A DNA stretch of 24,675 nt from Thiotrichaceae bacterium (GCA_024762625.1 JANTHA010000001.1:1-24675); one strand, 5' to 3'. Counted from the stretch's first letter, positions 16,694 through 24,675 are shown. Numbers and translations: made by a program. The notes: a model not told the origin generated them from the sequence alone.

Positions 16694-17131
16694 TTACAAA
16701 ATATAAATCGCAACCAGAAAAACAATAAAAGCGCCAAACAATGCCAGACTCATGAGCAGAGGCAGTCGCGACATATCGGGAATGACCGTGTTAAAACCTG
16801 GGTCAAAACAGGGTTGGTGGGTTGACTTACAACTGGGAGCCGGTTTTCTTACAAATGTTTTATTAAACTCTGAAAAGTCTATGGTGATCGTTTGATTAAC
16901 ATCAGCATGTTTGAGCGCAGCAACCAACGGTATTTCACGCTGATAAAGCGCCCTGACCTGTTTAATTTTATTTTGAAAATTGAGAGTCGCCATGGCGATG
17001 ACCTTGCGCTCATTGCCCAGTTCATCAATCACAAAAAACTCAAGCGTTCCCCGGGTTTTAAATAAACTACGGGAAATTTTATTAAATAGAATATCCTGAA
17101 TCGTAAATGTTTTTACCATGTTCTTTGTCAT
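16694..17131 (-). CDS. tail-anchored protein of unknown family, paralog of the next gene
   Basis: A 145-residue protein I cannot assign to a family. A soluble N-terminal domain (about 6-92) ends in the motif TIDFSEFNKT; a short linker with two Cys (101 and 108) follows; then IPDMSR; then one hydrophobic C-terminal helix (about 122-145) ending the protein. This is the layout of a tail-anchored protein with a cytoplasmic domain. Residues 28-92 match the neighbouring paralog at 36 of 65 positions without gaps, so the pair arose by tandem duplication. It stops 105 bases before fumarase. Met5 is an alternative start. Confidence 0.75.
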   Translation of the reverse strand: MTKNMVKTFTIQDILFNKISRSLFKTRGTLEFFVIDELGNERKVIAMATLNFQNKIKQVRALYQREIPLVAALKHADVNQTITIDFSEFNKTFVRKPAPSCKSTHQPCFDPGFNTVIPDMSRLPLLMSLALFGAFIVFLVAIYIL

Positions 17132-17286
17132 GTTCTTTTCTTGTTTTTGTTAATGAAACAAACATAGCAATCATTGCAGACAAGTTCAGCCGTTTTCGGA
17201 CATACGGAACATTCTGATTGTCAATAAACAATACGCTACCAAGCAGTTTCGATATTAGAACGCGTGAATTGCGACTATCTCGGTTG

Positions 17287-17787
17287 TTATTTTAATAAAT
17301 CAGCCAACTCATTCACTGACATGAACGCCATCCACACCAGAAACAGGAATACAAACCACAAACCGGCTTTTGACAAATCGGGAACGAACGCTTTCAGCTT
17401 TTCATTATATTGCATATCCTTGTAAATGGCCTGATTGATATTGCTTGCAGAAATATCTCCATGGCGTCTACGGGAGGGTTTGATTCTTTTAGTTTCAGAA
17501 AGTCTGCCTCCCGTTTTCTGTTGCGTGCGAGGCGTTTTATTAAACTCGCTGAAATCCACCGTAATCTGCTGGCCCGCATCGGCCTGAACCAGTGCGTCAA
17601 GCAATGGTTTTTCACGCAGATAGACGGCTTTAACTGATTTTATCCTGCCGTTAAATCCAAGTTTTGCAATACCTGTTACTTTGCGCCGCTTCTTGAGCGT
17701 GTCGATTAGAAAATATTCAATAGCGCCTTTTTTCGGGGAAAGTTCGGTAAATACAATGTCTTCTATACGGTACGTTTTTGTTATCAT
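17287..17787 (-). CDS. tail-anchored protein of unknown family, second paralog
   Basis: Start set at the ATG at 17787 because MITKTYRIEDIVF aligns with the paralog's MVKTFTIQDILF; an in-frame ATG at 17808 would add seven residues, and neither has a clear ribosome binding site. The 166-residue product has the same plan: N-terminal domain ending TVDFSEFNKT, a longer basic linker (about 87-130, rich in Lys/Arg), a VPDLSK motif, and a hydrophobic segment (LWFVFLFLVWMAFMSV) close to the C-terminus. The shared PD-hydrophobic-S-basic motif just before the membrane helix is notable. It diverges from the zinc-ribbon gene. Function unknown. Confidence 0.75.
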   Translation of the reverse strand: MITKTYRIEDIVFTELSPKKGAIEYFLIDTLKKRRKVTGIAKLGFNGRIKSVKAVYLREKPLLDALVQADAGQQITVDFSEFNKTPRTQQKTGGRLSETKRIKPSRRRHGDISASNINQAIYKDMQYNEKLKAFVPDLSKAGLWFVFLFLVWMAFMSVNELADLLK

Positions 17788-17902
17788 GTGCGCTACGATA
17801 ACAATCATTTATGAATCAATCATGAGTCGGCAGGATATGCGATATTATTTTATTGATAGAAAGACAAACGGCGTTAAAACACAACTCAACGGTTATCTTT
17901 GA

Positions 17903-18745
17903 ATGATTATTCAATGTCCGCAATGTCAGTCTCGTTATGATACCGAACAAAATGGGGATGCTCAGTTCATTCCATGTCGCTGTGGCGTGACTTTTTTCAT
18001 ACCCCAACTTGCTCACACTGCGCGCGCATGGAATTGCCCTAATTGTGGCGCAGGCGTAAACCCTGATCATTCACAATGCGAATATTGCAAGGCTTATCTG
18101 GCTTTTTCACGATGTCCGGCCTGCTTCAGCATTGCGCCTTATGAAAGCGCAAAATTTTGTACCGAATGTGGAGAGTCACTAACCATTCCCATCCGGCCGA
18201 TACGCTCCAAAGAAAAGTCTTTAGCCTGTCCCCGCTGCAATTCTGTACTGCATGCCAAGCTGGTCAAAAAACACCTTGTGGATGTTTGTCGCGATTGTGG
18301 CGGCGTCTGGATCAGCCATAAATTATTCGATAAACTGCTTCAAAACGAACCATTAGACAGCACTTCCGCACTTGGAAAGCCGATTAATCAATACGCCAAA
18401 TTAAAACAACACCCTATCCGCTATTTACCCTGTCCTGAATGCAATACAACAATGAACCGTTATCATTTCATGGAGCGCTCCAATATCATTCTGGATGAAT
18501 GTTCCCAACATGGATTATGGTTTGACAGACATGAACTGGCCGCGGCGCTGAAATTCAAACGGGCCTATCAAAAGCCTGCTCTGCATAAACAGCGGATGGA
18601 GGAATTTCAGGATAAGAGAAAGAAACAAACGCCAACAGAATTAAATACAGATATCGATGCTTCCACTGAAACCATTGTTGTTGAGGAAGAAGACCTCGCC
18701 ACTTTGATTCAGCAATTCCCTCATCTTTTCAGCCATAAAGATTAA
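17903..18745 (+). CDS. multi-zinc-ribbon protein with zf-TFIIB-like domains
   Basis: A 280-residue protein, presumably cytoplasmic, with many paired cysteines. Four CxxC-type sites in the first 90 residues (CPQCQSRY, CNPNCG-like WNCPNCG, CEYC, CTECG) look like zinc ribbons. Two further units, CPRC-x(n)-CRDCGGVWI (about 109-145) and CPEC-x(n)-CSQHGLWFD (about 176-213), have the zf-TFIIB pattern in which a second pair is followed by G-hydrophobic-W. The C-terminus is a charged linker with an acidic EEED patch. The binding partner is unknown. It is divergent from the tail-anchored paralogs (about 115 bases apart) and its TAA stop shares TTAA with the rlmD stop. Confidence 0.8.
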   Translation: MIIQCPQCQSRYDTEQNGDAQFIPCRCGVTFFIPQLAHTARAWNCPNCGAGVNPDHSQCEYCKAYLAFSRCPACFSIAPYESAKFCTECGESLTIPIRPIRSKEKSLACPRCNSVLHAKLVKKHLVDVCRDCGGVWISHKLFDKLLQNEPLDSTSALGKPINQYAKLKQHPIRYLPCPECNTTMNRYHFMERSNIILDECSQHGLWFDRHELAAALKFKRAYQKPALHKQRMEEFQDKRKKQTPTELNTDIDASTETIVVEEEDLATLIQQFPHLFSHKD

Positions 18746-20085
18746 ACAAACTCAAATACGGCAATGGATTCCACATGCGCGGTATGCGGAAACATATCCA
18801 TAACGCCTGCGCCCAACAGCGTATAGCCATGAGTATGCGTCAGCTCGCCTGCGTCCCGCGCCAAGGTTGCCGGATGGCAGGAAACATAAACGATACGCTT
18901 TGCCTTGAGCCTGCCTAGATGAGGGATGATTTCTTTCGCGCCGGAGCGCGGCGGATCCAGCAGTATGCGGTCGTATGACTGCTTTAACCAGGGCTCTGAT
19001 TTAAGCTCCTGCTCCGATCCCATCAGATTGCAGGCGAAATAATCCGTGTTTTCAATACCATTCTCAATGGCGGTTTTGCGGGCGCGCCTGACCATCGCCT
19101 GATCGCCTTCAACGCCGGTGACATGCGCCGCGCGGCGCGCCATCGGCAGGGTGAAATTACCCAATCCGCAAAACAGGTCAAGCACCCGCTCATCGCCTTT
19201 CAAGTCAAGCAACTCGACGGCGCGCGCAACCATTTGCCTGTTTATACTGCTATTGACCTGGATAAAATCCTGCGGGCCAAAATGCACCCGCGTATTAAAT
19301 TGCGGATGCTCATAATACAGCTCAGGTTGATCAGGCCAGACGCAATGCACGGTCTCCGGTCCTTTTGGTTGCAGATAAAGCTGGTATTGATGCGCTTTGG
19401 CGAATTCAATCCAGACTTTCAGATCCGTTTCAGGAATGGGTTTGAGATGCCTGACGATCAATGCCGTTGCATTATCGCCGACCGCCACTTCGATTTGCGG
19501 TATTTGATCGCGTATTGTCATGCCATAAATCAGGGTTTGCATCGACTTGAGCTGCTTTCCAACCGATCCATGCAATACCTCGCATGAATCGCTATCCGCC
19601 AGAAAGCCGCCATGACGCTCACGAAACCCCACCAGCACCTTATCCTTTTTAATGACATACTTCACTCCGAGGCGTGCCTTGCGGCGATAAGCCCACACAT
19701 CACCGCTAATCGGCGCAAAAACTTCTTGCGGCTGCACTTTGCCAAGATGCTGTAACGACTCCAGCATGGCGGTCTGTTTATAACGAATCTGGGCTTCGGC
19801 GCTTAGATGTTGCAGAGAACAACCGCCACAAATTGCGTAAAACTCACATGCTGGCTGTACTCGATCTGATGAGGCTTCCAAAACTTGCTCAACCCGCCCC
19901 TCATCATGGCTACGTCGTTTTGATGTATAAAGAAAGGTCACTTCCTCGCCAGGCAAAGCGCCACTGATAAACACCGCCTTTCCATCTATATGGGCAACAC
20001 CACGCCCTTCATGACTGAGCGATTCAATGCTGGCTCTGACTGGCTCCCTGGGAAGTTTCTGCCTACGATGTCTTCTGCGCGCCAT
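18742..20085 (-). CDS. rlmD: 23S rRNA (uracil-1939-C5)-methyltransferase RlmD
   Basis: S-adenosylmethionine-dependent enzyme making m5U1939 in 23S rRNA. The 447-residue protein has an N-terminal TRAM domain (about 14-72), four cysteines for a [4Fe-4S] cluster (C80, C86, C89 and C168), a Rossmann domain with the SAM motif DLFCGLGNFTLP (303-314), DPPRSG, the catalytic Cys403 in VSCHPATLARD, and the general-base Glu439 in HVESIAVFE. Residue spacing and length match E. coli RlmD (433) and set it apart from RlmC and TrmA. Its stop overlaps the convergent zinc-ribbon gene. A MITE-like element sits 72 bases upstream. Confidence 0.96.
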   Translation of the reverse strand: MARRRHRRQKLPREPVRASIESLSHEGRGVAHIDGKAVFISGALPGEEVTFLYTSKRRSHDEGRVEQVLEASSDRVQPACEFYAICGGCSLQHLSAEAQIRYKQTAMLESLQHLGKVQPQEVFAPISGDVWAYRRKARLGVKYVIKKDKVLVGFRERHGGFLADSDSCEVLHGSVGKQLKSMQTLIYGMTIRDQIPQIEVAVGDNATALIVRHLKPIPETDLKVWIEFAKAHQYQLYLQPKGPETVHCVWPDQPELYYEHPQFNTRVHFGPQDFIQVNSSINRQMVARAVELLDLKGDERVLDLFCGLGNFTLPMARRAAHVTGVEGDQAMVRRARKTAIENGIENTDYFACNLMGSEQELKSEPWLKQSYDRILLDPPRSGAKEIIPHLGRLKAKRIVYVSCHPATLARDAGELTHTHGYTLLGAGVMDMFPHTAHVESIAVFEFV

Positions 20086-20157
20086 GGCTTTCTTAGCTCT
20101 TAATCAAAACACCGAAGTTTATAGGGAAGCGCGAATCAAGTCATGCGACAAATAAGA

Positions 20158-20298
20158 GGGCACCTCTATTAATTAGGATTTTCGTTCTAGTTCAAGGCGG
20201 ATGGATTTCGAGAACCGCAGAGTATAAATAATACATGAGGATCGCAGAAATTCATCCAACACAGAAATCGGGCGAAAAGACAATTAATAGAGATGCCC
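20158..20298. mobile_element. 141-bp MITE-like non-autonomous element with 17-bp terminal inverted repeats
   Basis: Terminal repeats GGGCACCTCTATTAATT (20158-20174) and AATTAATAGAGATGCCC (20282-20298) match at 16 of 17 positions. The element is flanked by AAGA on both sides (20154-20157 and 20299-20302), a 4-bp target-site duplication. Inner arms also pair: TTTTCG (20179-20184) with CGAAAA (20273-20278), and GGATGGATTT (20199-20208) with AAATTCATCC (20248-20257, one mismatch). There is no coding frame, so movement would need a transposase in trans. A 4-bp duplication is compatible with IS5-type enzymes, but the family is not proven. Confidence 0.8.
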
Positions 20299-20403
20299 AA
20301 GAATGAATCCGCCCATTCATCCTCTGAACTTCAATAAAAGAGTCAAGGCGATGCACAGACGCTATTTTCTAATTCAAAAAAATTATTACACCCTGTTTTC
20401 ATG

Positions 20404-20412
20404 TGCTATTAT
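20404..20412 (+). promoter_or_regulatory. extended -10 promoter for the cold-shock gene
   Basis: TGCTATTAT is an extended -10 (TGn plus TATTAT at 20407-20412); the -35 near 20386 (TTACAC) is weak. Transcription would begin near 20419, giving a leader of about 58 bases with a run of eight T. Other than this and a small hairpin (ATGAAT/ATTCAT near 20305-20320), nothing is recognised in 20299-20460. Confidence 0.45.
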
Positions 20413-20476
20413 CTGGGCTGGTTTTTTTTCGGCTGTGTTTCTTATTTTGCCGATTGTTTAATTGAGGATGACACAC

Positions 20477-20680
20477 ATGGCTACAGGCATTGTTAAATGG
20501 TTTAACAACAAAAAAGGATTTGGTTTTATCGCGCCAGATGACGGCGGCGATGATGTATTTGTTCATTACAATTCAATTCAAACAGATGGTTACAAATCTC
20601 TGGATGAAGGCCAGAAAGTCAGTTTTGAAACTGAAGATGGGCAAAAGGGACCTGCTGCGGTCAATGTAGTGCACGAATAA
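20477..20680 (+). CDS. CspA-family cold-shock protein
   Basis: A 67-residue single cold-shock domain, an RNA/ssDNA-binding OB fold that acts as an RNA chaperone. It starts [21 protein letters not shown]1 is KGFGFI and RNP2 is VFVHY. The ATG at 20477 is preferred since GAGG at 20464-20467 lies nine bases upstream and homologues start MATGxVKWFN; an upstream in-frame TTG would place the ribosome binding site inside the gene. Monocistronic, with its own promoter and a strong terminator. Whether it is cold-induced cannot be read from sequence. Confidence 0.95.
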   Translation: MATGIVKWFNNKKGFGFIAPDDGGDDVFVHYNSIQTDGYKSLDEGQKVSFETEDGQKGPAAVNVVHE

Positions 20681-20690
20681 AGCGCACTAT

Positions 20691-20716
20691 CATAACAACC
20701 ATACATAACAACCATA
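20691..20716 (+). repeat. 13-bp perfect tandem duplication
   Basis: CATAACAACCATA occurs twice head to tail (20691-20703 and 20704-20716) between the cold-shock stop and the terminator stem. Likely slippage; no role inferred. Confidence 0.8.
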
Positions 20717-20749
20717 AAAAAGCCCCGTTAACGGGGCTTTTTTATGGTT
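20710..20749. terminator. bidirectional rho-independent terminator between the cold-shock gene and glnS
   Basis: A perfect 40-bp palindrome with GC core AGCCCCGTT/AACGGGGCT (20721-20738), flanked by A6 on one side and T6 on the other, so it has a stem plus U-tract on both strands. It lies 29 bases after the cold-shock stop and 22 bases after the glnS stop on the opposite strand. Confidence 0.95.
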
Positions 20750-20771
20750 TTGTAAGCGAAGCAAACTCGGC

Positions 20772-22433
20772 TTATTTATTCCAGGTATCCCTTAAACCGA
20801 TAGTGCGATTGAATATCAGATGTTCAGGACGACTATCTTTTAGATCAACGAAAAAATACCCTTCTCGTTCAAACTGATAGGGGATATCGGTATTTGGCTT
20901 GCTTAATGACATTTCAAGCTTGCAGTTAGTGAGCACCTTGAGGCTTTCCGGGTTAACGGAATTCATAAAATCCTTGCCGCCCGCATCCGGAAATTCCTCC
21001 GTAAACAAACGATCATACAGGCGCACTTCGCAATTCACATGGTTTGTTGCGCATACCCAGTGAATTACGCCTTTTGCCTTGATCCCATCCTCGGGATTTT
21101 TTCCTACGGTGTTTTCAATCACACGCGCCCTCACTTCAATAATCTCGCCGCTGTCATCCTTGATCGCCTCGTCCGCTTCAATAATGTAGGCGTTGCGAAG
21201 ACGCACCCGTTTGCCAAGCACCAGGCGCTTGTATTTTTTGTTTGCCTCCTCGCGAAAATCATCCCGGTCGATATAGATTTCGCGACTAAAGGGCAATAGT
21301 CGCTCCGCAAAATCATCGCGATTGGGGTGTCCCGGCGCCGTCATGGTTTCACGTTTGTCTTCTGGATAATTAGTCAATACTACCTTGAGTGGATTAAGTA
21401 CGCACATGGCGCGCGGCGCATTCTCATTCAAATCTTCGCGAACAGAAAATTCCAGCTGGCTTACATCCACGACCCCATCGGTGCGCGTCACACCAGTGCT
21501 TTCTACAAAATCACGGATGGATTTAGGGGTATAGCCGCGGTGTCTCATCCCTGAAATGGTTGGCATACGCGGATCATCCCAGCCGCTCACTACGCCTTCA
21601 TCCACCAGCTGCTTAAGTTTGCGCTTACTGGTTACAGTGTAATTGACATTGAGCCGTGAAAATTCATACTGATGCGGTTCCGACGGTACCGGTAGATTCT
21701 GAATAAACCAGTCATACAGCGGCCGGTGTTCTTCAAATTCCAGCGTACAAATGGAATGGGTGATGCCTTCAATCGCATCGCCCTGACCGTGCGCATAATC
21801 ATAGGACGGATAAATACACCACTTGTCTCCGGTCTGGTGATGCATCGCTTTTTTGATGCGGTAAATGATCGGGTCGCGCATTTGCATATTGGGGTGCGCC
21901 ATATCGATTTTCACCCGTAGCGAACAAGCGCCTTCGTCAAATTCACCGGCGCGCATTTTCTCGAACAATTCCAGGTTTTCCTCGACAGAACGGTTGCGGT
22001 AAGGACTATTTTTTCCAGGCTCCGTGAGACTGCCCCGGTATTCACGCGCTTCATCCGGCGACAGATCGCAGACATAAGCCTTGCCTTCCTTGATCAGCCC
22101 GATGGCCCATTCATAAAGCTGGTCGAAATAGTCCGAGGTAAAGTGAATATCGCCCTCCCACTGGAAACCCAGCCATTGCACATCTTGCTTGATGGATTCG
22201 ACAAACTCCTCATCTTCCTTTTCCGGATTGGTGTCATCAAAACGCAGATTACAGCTTCCCTTGTATTTTTTCGCAAGCCCAAAATTAAGGCAAATCGACT
22301 TGGCGTGTCCAATATGCAAATAGCCATTGGGTTCTGGTGGAAAACGGGTTTTCAAGCGTGATATCCTGCCAGACGCCAGATCGTCCTCGATAATTTTTTC
22401 GATGAAATTGAGTGGTTTTTTGTTATCGCTCAT
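20772..22433 (-). CDS. glnS: glutaminyl-tRNA synthetase
   Basis: Class I synthetase charging tRNA-Gln directly with glutamine, so the organism need not use the Glu-tRNA-Gln amidotransferase route for this tRNA. The 553 residues match E. coli GlnRS (554). The HIGH motif is at 40-43 ([13 protein letters not shown]), and the KMSKS equivalent is TSKRK at 268-272, with Thr where E. coli has Met. [17 protein letters not shown] and [10 protein letters not shown] follow in order, then the beta-barrel anticodon-binding region. The ribosome binding site is weak; a minus-strand TATAAT at 22452-22457 is a possible promoter element. Confidence 0.97.
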   Translation of the reverse strand: MSDNKKPLNFIEKIIEDDLASGRISRLKTRFPPEPNGYLHIGHAKSICLNFGLAKKYKGSCNLRFDDTNPEKEDEEFVESIKQDVQWLGFQWEGDIHFTSDYFDQLYEWAIGLIKEGKAYVCDLSPDEAREYRGSLTEPGKNSPYRNRSVEENLELFEKMRAGEFDEGACSLRVKIDMAHPNMQMRDPIIYRIKKAMHHQTGDKWCIYPSYDYAHGQGDAIEGITHSICTLEFEEHRPLYDWFIQNLPVPSEPHQYEFSRLNVNYTVTSKRKLKQLVDEGVVSGWDDPRMPTISGMRHRGYTPKSIRDFVESTGVTRTDGVVDVSQLEFSVREDLNENAPRAMCVLNPLKVVLTNYPEDKRETMTAPGHPNRDDFAERLLPFSREIYIDRDDFREEANKKYKRLVLGKRVRLRNAYIIEADEAIKDDSGEIIEVRARVIENTVGKNPEDGIKAKGVIHWVCATNHVNCEVRLYDRLFTEEFPDAGGKDFMNSVNPESLKVLTNCKLEMSLSKPNTDIPYQFEREGYFFVDLKDSRPEHLIFNRTIGLRDTWNK

Positions 22434-22583
22434 GAGAGTAGGTTCTTTTTGATTATAAATTAGACGCCTTCATTATCCTAAATTCCTCAGTTGAATGCTA
22501 TATAGGAAAATAAACTTATAATTTTTAAAATAAATAGCGCCTTTATCTGCTTCACTCACAGGGTAAAGTCGCTTCAGGCTGGA

Positions 22584-22740
22584 TTGCACAACTGTGATGG
22601 CGCATGCCTGCGTTGTAACTGCTTGAAAGGGAACATTATTGGCATGGTGCAACAACATTCCGCGCAGTTACGCCTCGGCTTTGGCTCCAAGCGTCGCTCT
22701 ACCTCCTACATCCCTGTAGTCGTTGACCTGCACCACCACA
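22584..22740. other. intergenic segment with nested hairpins, possible dispersed repeat; no gene seen
   Basis: The 397-base gap between glnS and the Mth938-like gene changes from AT-rich flanks to a GC-richer core here. GTAACTGC (22615-22622) pairs with GCAGTTAC (22664-22671), enclosing GGAA/TTCC (22630-22633 and 22658-22661). CTACA-TCCC-TGTAG forms another hairpin just downstream near 22706-22719. An open frame crosses it but lacks family features or a ribosome binding site. It may be an intergenic repeat or a structured RNA; only one copy is in this window. Confidence 0.35.
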
Positions 22741-22789
22741 GCCGCACACTCAAGCCTGCTCAACTAAGGATTTTAGGATTATGATGATT

Positions 22790-22817
22790 TTGTGTCATAA
22801 TTTAAAGAAATTATTAT
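22790..22817 (+). promoter_or_regulatory. candidate promoter of the Mth938-like gene
   Basis: TTGTGT (22790-22795) and TATTAT (22812-22817) are 16 bases apart. Transcription would begin close to 22824, only about seven bases before the ATG, which lacks a Shine-Dalgarno. A 7-bp dyad, ATAATTT-AAAG-AAATTAT (22797-22814), fills the spacer and could be an operator. Confidence 0.4.
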
Positions 22818-22830
22818 AGATACCCAGACC

Positions 22831-23202
22831 ATGAAATTCGCCGAAGACCACAACTCAGCACGTTATAAAATCACCGCTTACGATCAAAGCGGCATTGGAA
22901 TTAATGGCCGTTTACATACTCAATCGTTAATTTTGTCGCCAATGGAATTGATTGCCGACTGGGGGCCAGAATGCTATGGCGATCTCAGAGCCGATCATCT
23001 TGATGCGCTCTATCAACTGGGCGCAGAGGTGATTTTACTTGGAACAGGCGAAAAACAGATTTTTCCCGACAAGTCCGTGTTAAAACGACTGTCGCAAGGG
23101 AATATTGGTTTTGAAATAATGGACACCCCGGCGGCTTGCCGCACCTTTAATATTATCATGGCGGAAGGCAGAACAGTCGTCGCGGCGCTTTTTTTGGATT
23201 AA
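22831..23202 (+). CDS. Mth938 / NDUFAF3-like domain protein (DUF498 family)
   Basis: A 123-residue single-domain protein of the Mth938 family. Visible signatures are ITAYDQSGIGINGRLHTQSLILSP, then DALYQLGAEVILLGTGEKQIFP and a C-terminal MDTPAACRTFNIIMAEGRTVVAALFL. Bacterial members are uncharacterised; the eukaryotic relative NDUFAF3 helps assemble respiratory complex I, but that role cannot be transferred. Converges on the sigma factor gene with 93 bases between stops and no clear terminator. Confidence 0.9.
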   Translation: MKFAEDHNSARYKITAYDQSGIGINGRLHTQSLILSPMELIADWGPECYGDLRADHLDALYQLGAEVILLGTGEKQIFPDKSVLKRLSQGNIGFEIMDTPAACRTFNIIMAEGRTVVAALFLD

Positions 23203-23295
23203 TAGCGTGGATTACTGACTGTCAATAACTCAAGCAACGACTGGTTACATGTGCAGCTAATAAAACTTTTCTAAAAAAGGCAAACCAATGATCCG

Positions 23296-24501
23296 TTAAA
23301 GTTGTCCGAGTAAGGAATCGCCTGAAAAGCCCTGATTTTCCAGAATACGCCGTAAACGCCTCAGCGCATCCATTTGAATCTGACGAACGCGTTCACGCGT
23401 CAAACCCAGTTCTTCCCCGACTTGCGCGAGGGTGGAATTATCATGACCATGCAATCCAAAGCGCCTTACAATGACTTCTTGCTGCTTTGGTTCTAACTGA
23501 TTAAGCCAGTTTTCAACCGAATCATGTACAACTTCATCATTAATGGCTTTATCCGGAGCGTTTTCGTTTTCCTCGGATACAAAATTAACCAATGAATTAT
23601 TGTTTTCATTGCCAATATTGATATCCAGCGAACTTACGCGCTCACTATAGTTTAGTAATTTTTGCAATTTTTCTACGGGTTTATCCAAAGCTTCCGCAAC
23701 ATCCGCCAAGGTCGGCTCCTCACCATATTTCTGGGTAAGCTCCCGCATTTTACGGTAATACTGGTTAATTTCCTTATTAATATGAATAGGCAGACGTATG
23801 GTGCGCGTTTGATTCATCAGAGCGCGTTCAATATTTTGTCGAATCCACCAGGTCGCATAGGTTGAAAAGCGGAATCCCTTTTCCGGGTCAAATTTTTCAA
23901 CCGCATGAATCAAACCCAGATTGCCTTCTTCAATCAAATCCGGGAGTGGTAAGCCGCGGTTCAAATAACGCCTGGAAATTTTAACCACCAGTCGCAAATT
24001 ACACACGATCATTCGTTTACGTCCTTCCGGATCGCCTTGCCGGGCTAATCGCCCGTATTTAACTTCCTCTTCTGGCGTTAGCAATGGAGAAAATTCAATC
24101 TCCTTGAGGTAAAGCTGAATCGCATCCAGTTCCTTACGCGGTATTTTATTAGTCTTTGAATTTGTCTTTGAATTTGTCTTTGAATTTACCTTTGATTTTA
24201 CCGGTGAAGCTGCCTTTTTTTTAGGCTCCGGTTTTTTTCGGGTAGTAGTCGTTGCAGTTGTTTTCGATCGTGCTTTATTTCCAAGATTTTGGGGATTTCT
24301 AAAATTTCCGGGATTTCTGAGTTGCCTGGGAATTTCGATCTGGTCCGGTGTTTGTTCTAAAGTTATATGCTCGGAAGGGCTGTTGATTCTATCAAGCTTG
24401 AGTAAGCAATAACCATATTCGGGGTTTACTATAGGCTGATCGCTAACGACGAGGCCTTCTGTTCTGGCGAGAAAATCGGGGATTACTTGATTTGTATGCA
24501 T
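23296..24501 (-). CDS. rpoS: RNA polymerase sigma factor, RpoS-like, with extended N-terminus
   Basis: Sigma70-family factor, probably the stationary-phase/stress factor. Conserved regions start near residue 126 ([17 protein letters not shown], region 1.2), then [52 protein letters not shown] (regions 2.1-2.4), region 3, and region 4.2 [20 protein letters not shown]. The lack of a long region 1.1 and the DAxQLYLxEI start favour RpoS over RpoD. I chose the ATG at 24501 (401 residues), because GGAG lies six bases upstream; upstream ATGs at 24513 and 24534 lack one. The first 125 residues are low-complexity and basic, about 70 more than in E. coli, with NSKT repeats. The usual neighbour nlpD is not visible. 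Confidence 0.88.
   Translation of the reverse strand: MHTNQVIPDFLARTEGLVVSDQPIVNPEYGYCLLKLDRINSPSEHITLEQTPDQIEIPRQLRNPGNFRNPQNLGNKARSKTTATTTTRKKPEPKKKAASPVKSKVNSKTNSKTNSKTNKIPRKELDAIQLYLKEIEFSPLLTPEEEVKYGRLARQGDPEGRKRMIVCNLRLVVKISRRYLNRGLPLPDLIEEGNLGLIHAVEKFDPEKGFRFSTYATWWIRQNIERALMNQTRTIRLPIHINKEINQYYRKMRELTQKYGEEPTLADVAEALDKPVEKLQKLLNYSERVSSLDINIGNENNNSLVNFVSEENENAPDKAINDEVVHDSVENWLNQLEPKQQEVIVRRFGLHGHDNSTLAQVGEELGLTRERVRQIQMDALRRLRRILENQGFSGDSLLGQL
24152..24199 (-). repeat. 12-bp tandem repeat in the rpoS-like N-terminal region
   Basis: GTCTTTGAATTT occurs three times exactly (24152-24187), followed by a diverged fourth unit ACCTTTGATTTT (24188-24199). On the coding strand each unit encodes four residues of an N-S-K-T series (about residues 103-119). 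Copy-number change would keep the frame. Confidence 0.9.
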
Positions 24502-24510
24502 AATAGTCTC

Positions 24511-24583
24511 CATCAGTTTCAGAAAAACCAGCATCAGGTCTACTAAGTCATCAAGGATAAATCTAGCGGAATTAAAACTGATG
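24511..24583 (-). promoter_or_regulatory. 9-bp inverted repeat in the rpoS leader next to the ribosome binding site
   Basis: CATCAGTTT (24511-24519) and AAACTGATG (24575-24583) are perfect inverted arms. In the transcript the 3' arm ends in AAACTGATG, whose last G is the first base of the GGAG Shine-Dalgarno, so pairing would crowd the start. It recalls the self-inhibitory rpoS leader of enterobacteria, by analogy only. The remaining sequence to 24675 shows no gene. Confidence 0.35.
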
Positions 24584-24675
24584 ACACTTACCGAATAACT
24601 GTCTCTGAATACCTATCCTTTGGTGTCCGATTAACCGACTCTATGTTGGGTTTGTGGTTTTATCGGAGTTATTAT

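Noticed and set aside
22584..22784. 66-codon plus-strand frame in the glnS upstream gap
   Set aside because: No ribosome binding site or family feature; the segment is dominated by inverted repeats.
23203..23295. Possible terminator between the Mth938-like gene and rpoS
   Set aside because: Only a short A/T stem (CTTTT/AAAAG) with a poor U-tract; not enough to call.
1..24675. tRNA, rRNA or CRISPR array
   Set aside because: No cloverleaf, rRNA-like stretch or regularly spaced direct repeats were seen in the spacers.

Overview
The window looks like ordinary chromosome from a gammaproteobacterium. The block radC / coaBC-dut-algC, the divergent rluD and bamD pair, a dedicated glutaminyl-tRNA synthetase, RlmD, a NDUFAF3/Mth938-like protein and an RpoS-type sigma factor all fit that class. 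The genus cannot be named from what is visible. Nearly all frames are intact and codon use looks even. No rRNA, tRNA, CRISPR array or complete insertion sequence was found.

Layout. (1) 1-6149: rluD (cut by the left edge) diverges from bamD across a 301-base control region rich in repeats. radC converges on bamD and diverges from coaBC-dut-algC, which looks like one operon for CoA synthesis, dUTP removal and sugar-phosphate isomerisation. (2) 6161-8525 (minus): a small exported or membrane protein, LemA and two TPM-domain proteins form a likely envelope operon. A 13-bp inverted repeat covers the lemA ribosome binding site. (3) 8705-10093: a divergent SARP/BTAD-type regulator whose ATPase half stops early. 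A TTTGAC direct repeat with 11-bp pitch lies between it and the lemA cluster. (4) 10090-12075: a sodium-coupled (NSS family) transporter and a glycine-zipper lipoprotein. (5) 12135-14940 (minus): selD-mnmH-nitroreductase, joined by two ATGA overlaps, for selenium-dependent tRNA wobble modification. (6) 15071-16588: iron-sulfur class I fumarase. (7) 16694-18745: two tandem paralogous tail-anchored proteins of no family I recognise, divergent from a multi-zinc-ribbon protein. (8) 18742-20749: rlmD, a 141-bp MITE-like element with a 4-bp target duplication, a cold-shock gene and a strong bidirectional terminator. (9) 20772-24675: glnS, an intergenic stretch with hairpins, the Mth938-like gene and an rpoS-like gene with a long repeat-bearing N-terminus.

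The most promising new material is the FSEFNK-motif paralog pair with its zinc-ribbon neighbour, and the possible circuit linking the truncated BTAD regulator to the sORF-lemA-TPM cluster, where lemA translation may also be gated by a hairpin. Two genes contain in-frame trinucleotide or 12-bp repeats in disordered regions (CoaBC linker, RpoS N-terminus), so their protein lengths may vary between strains.
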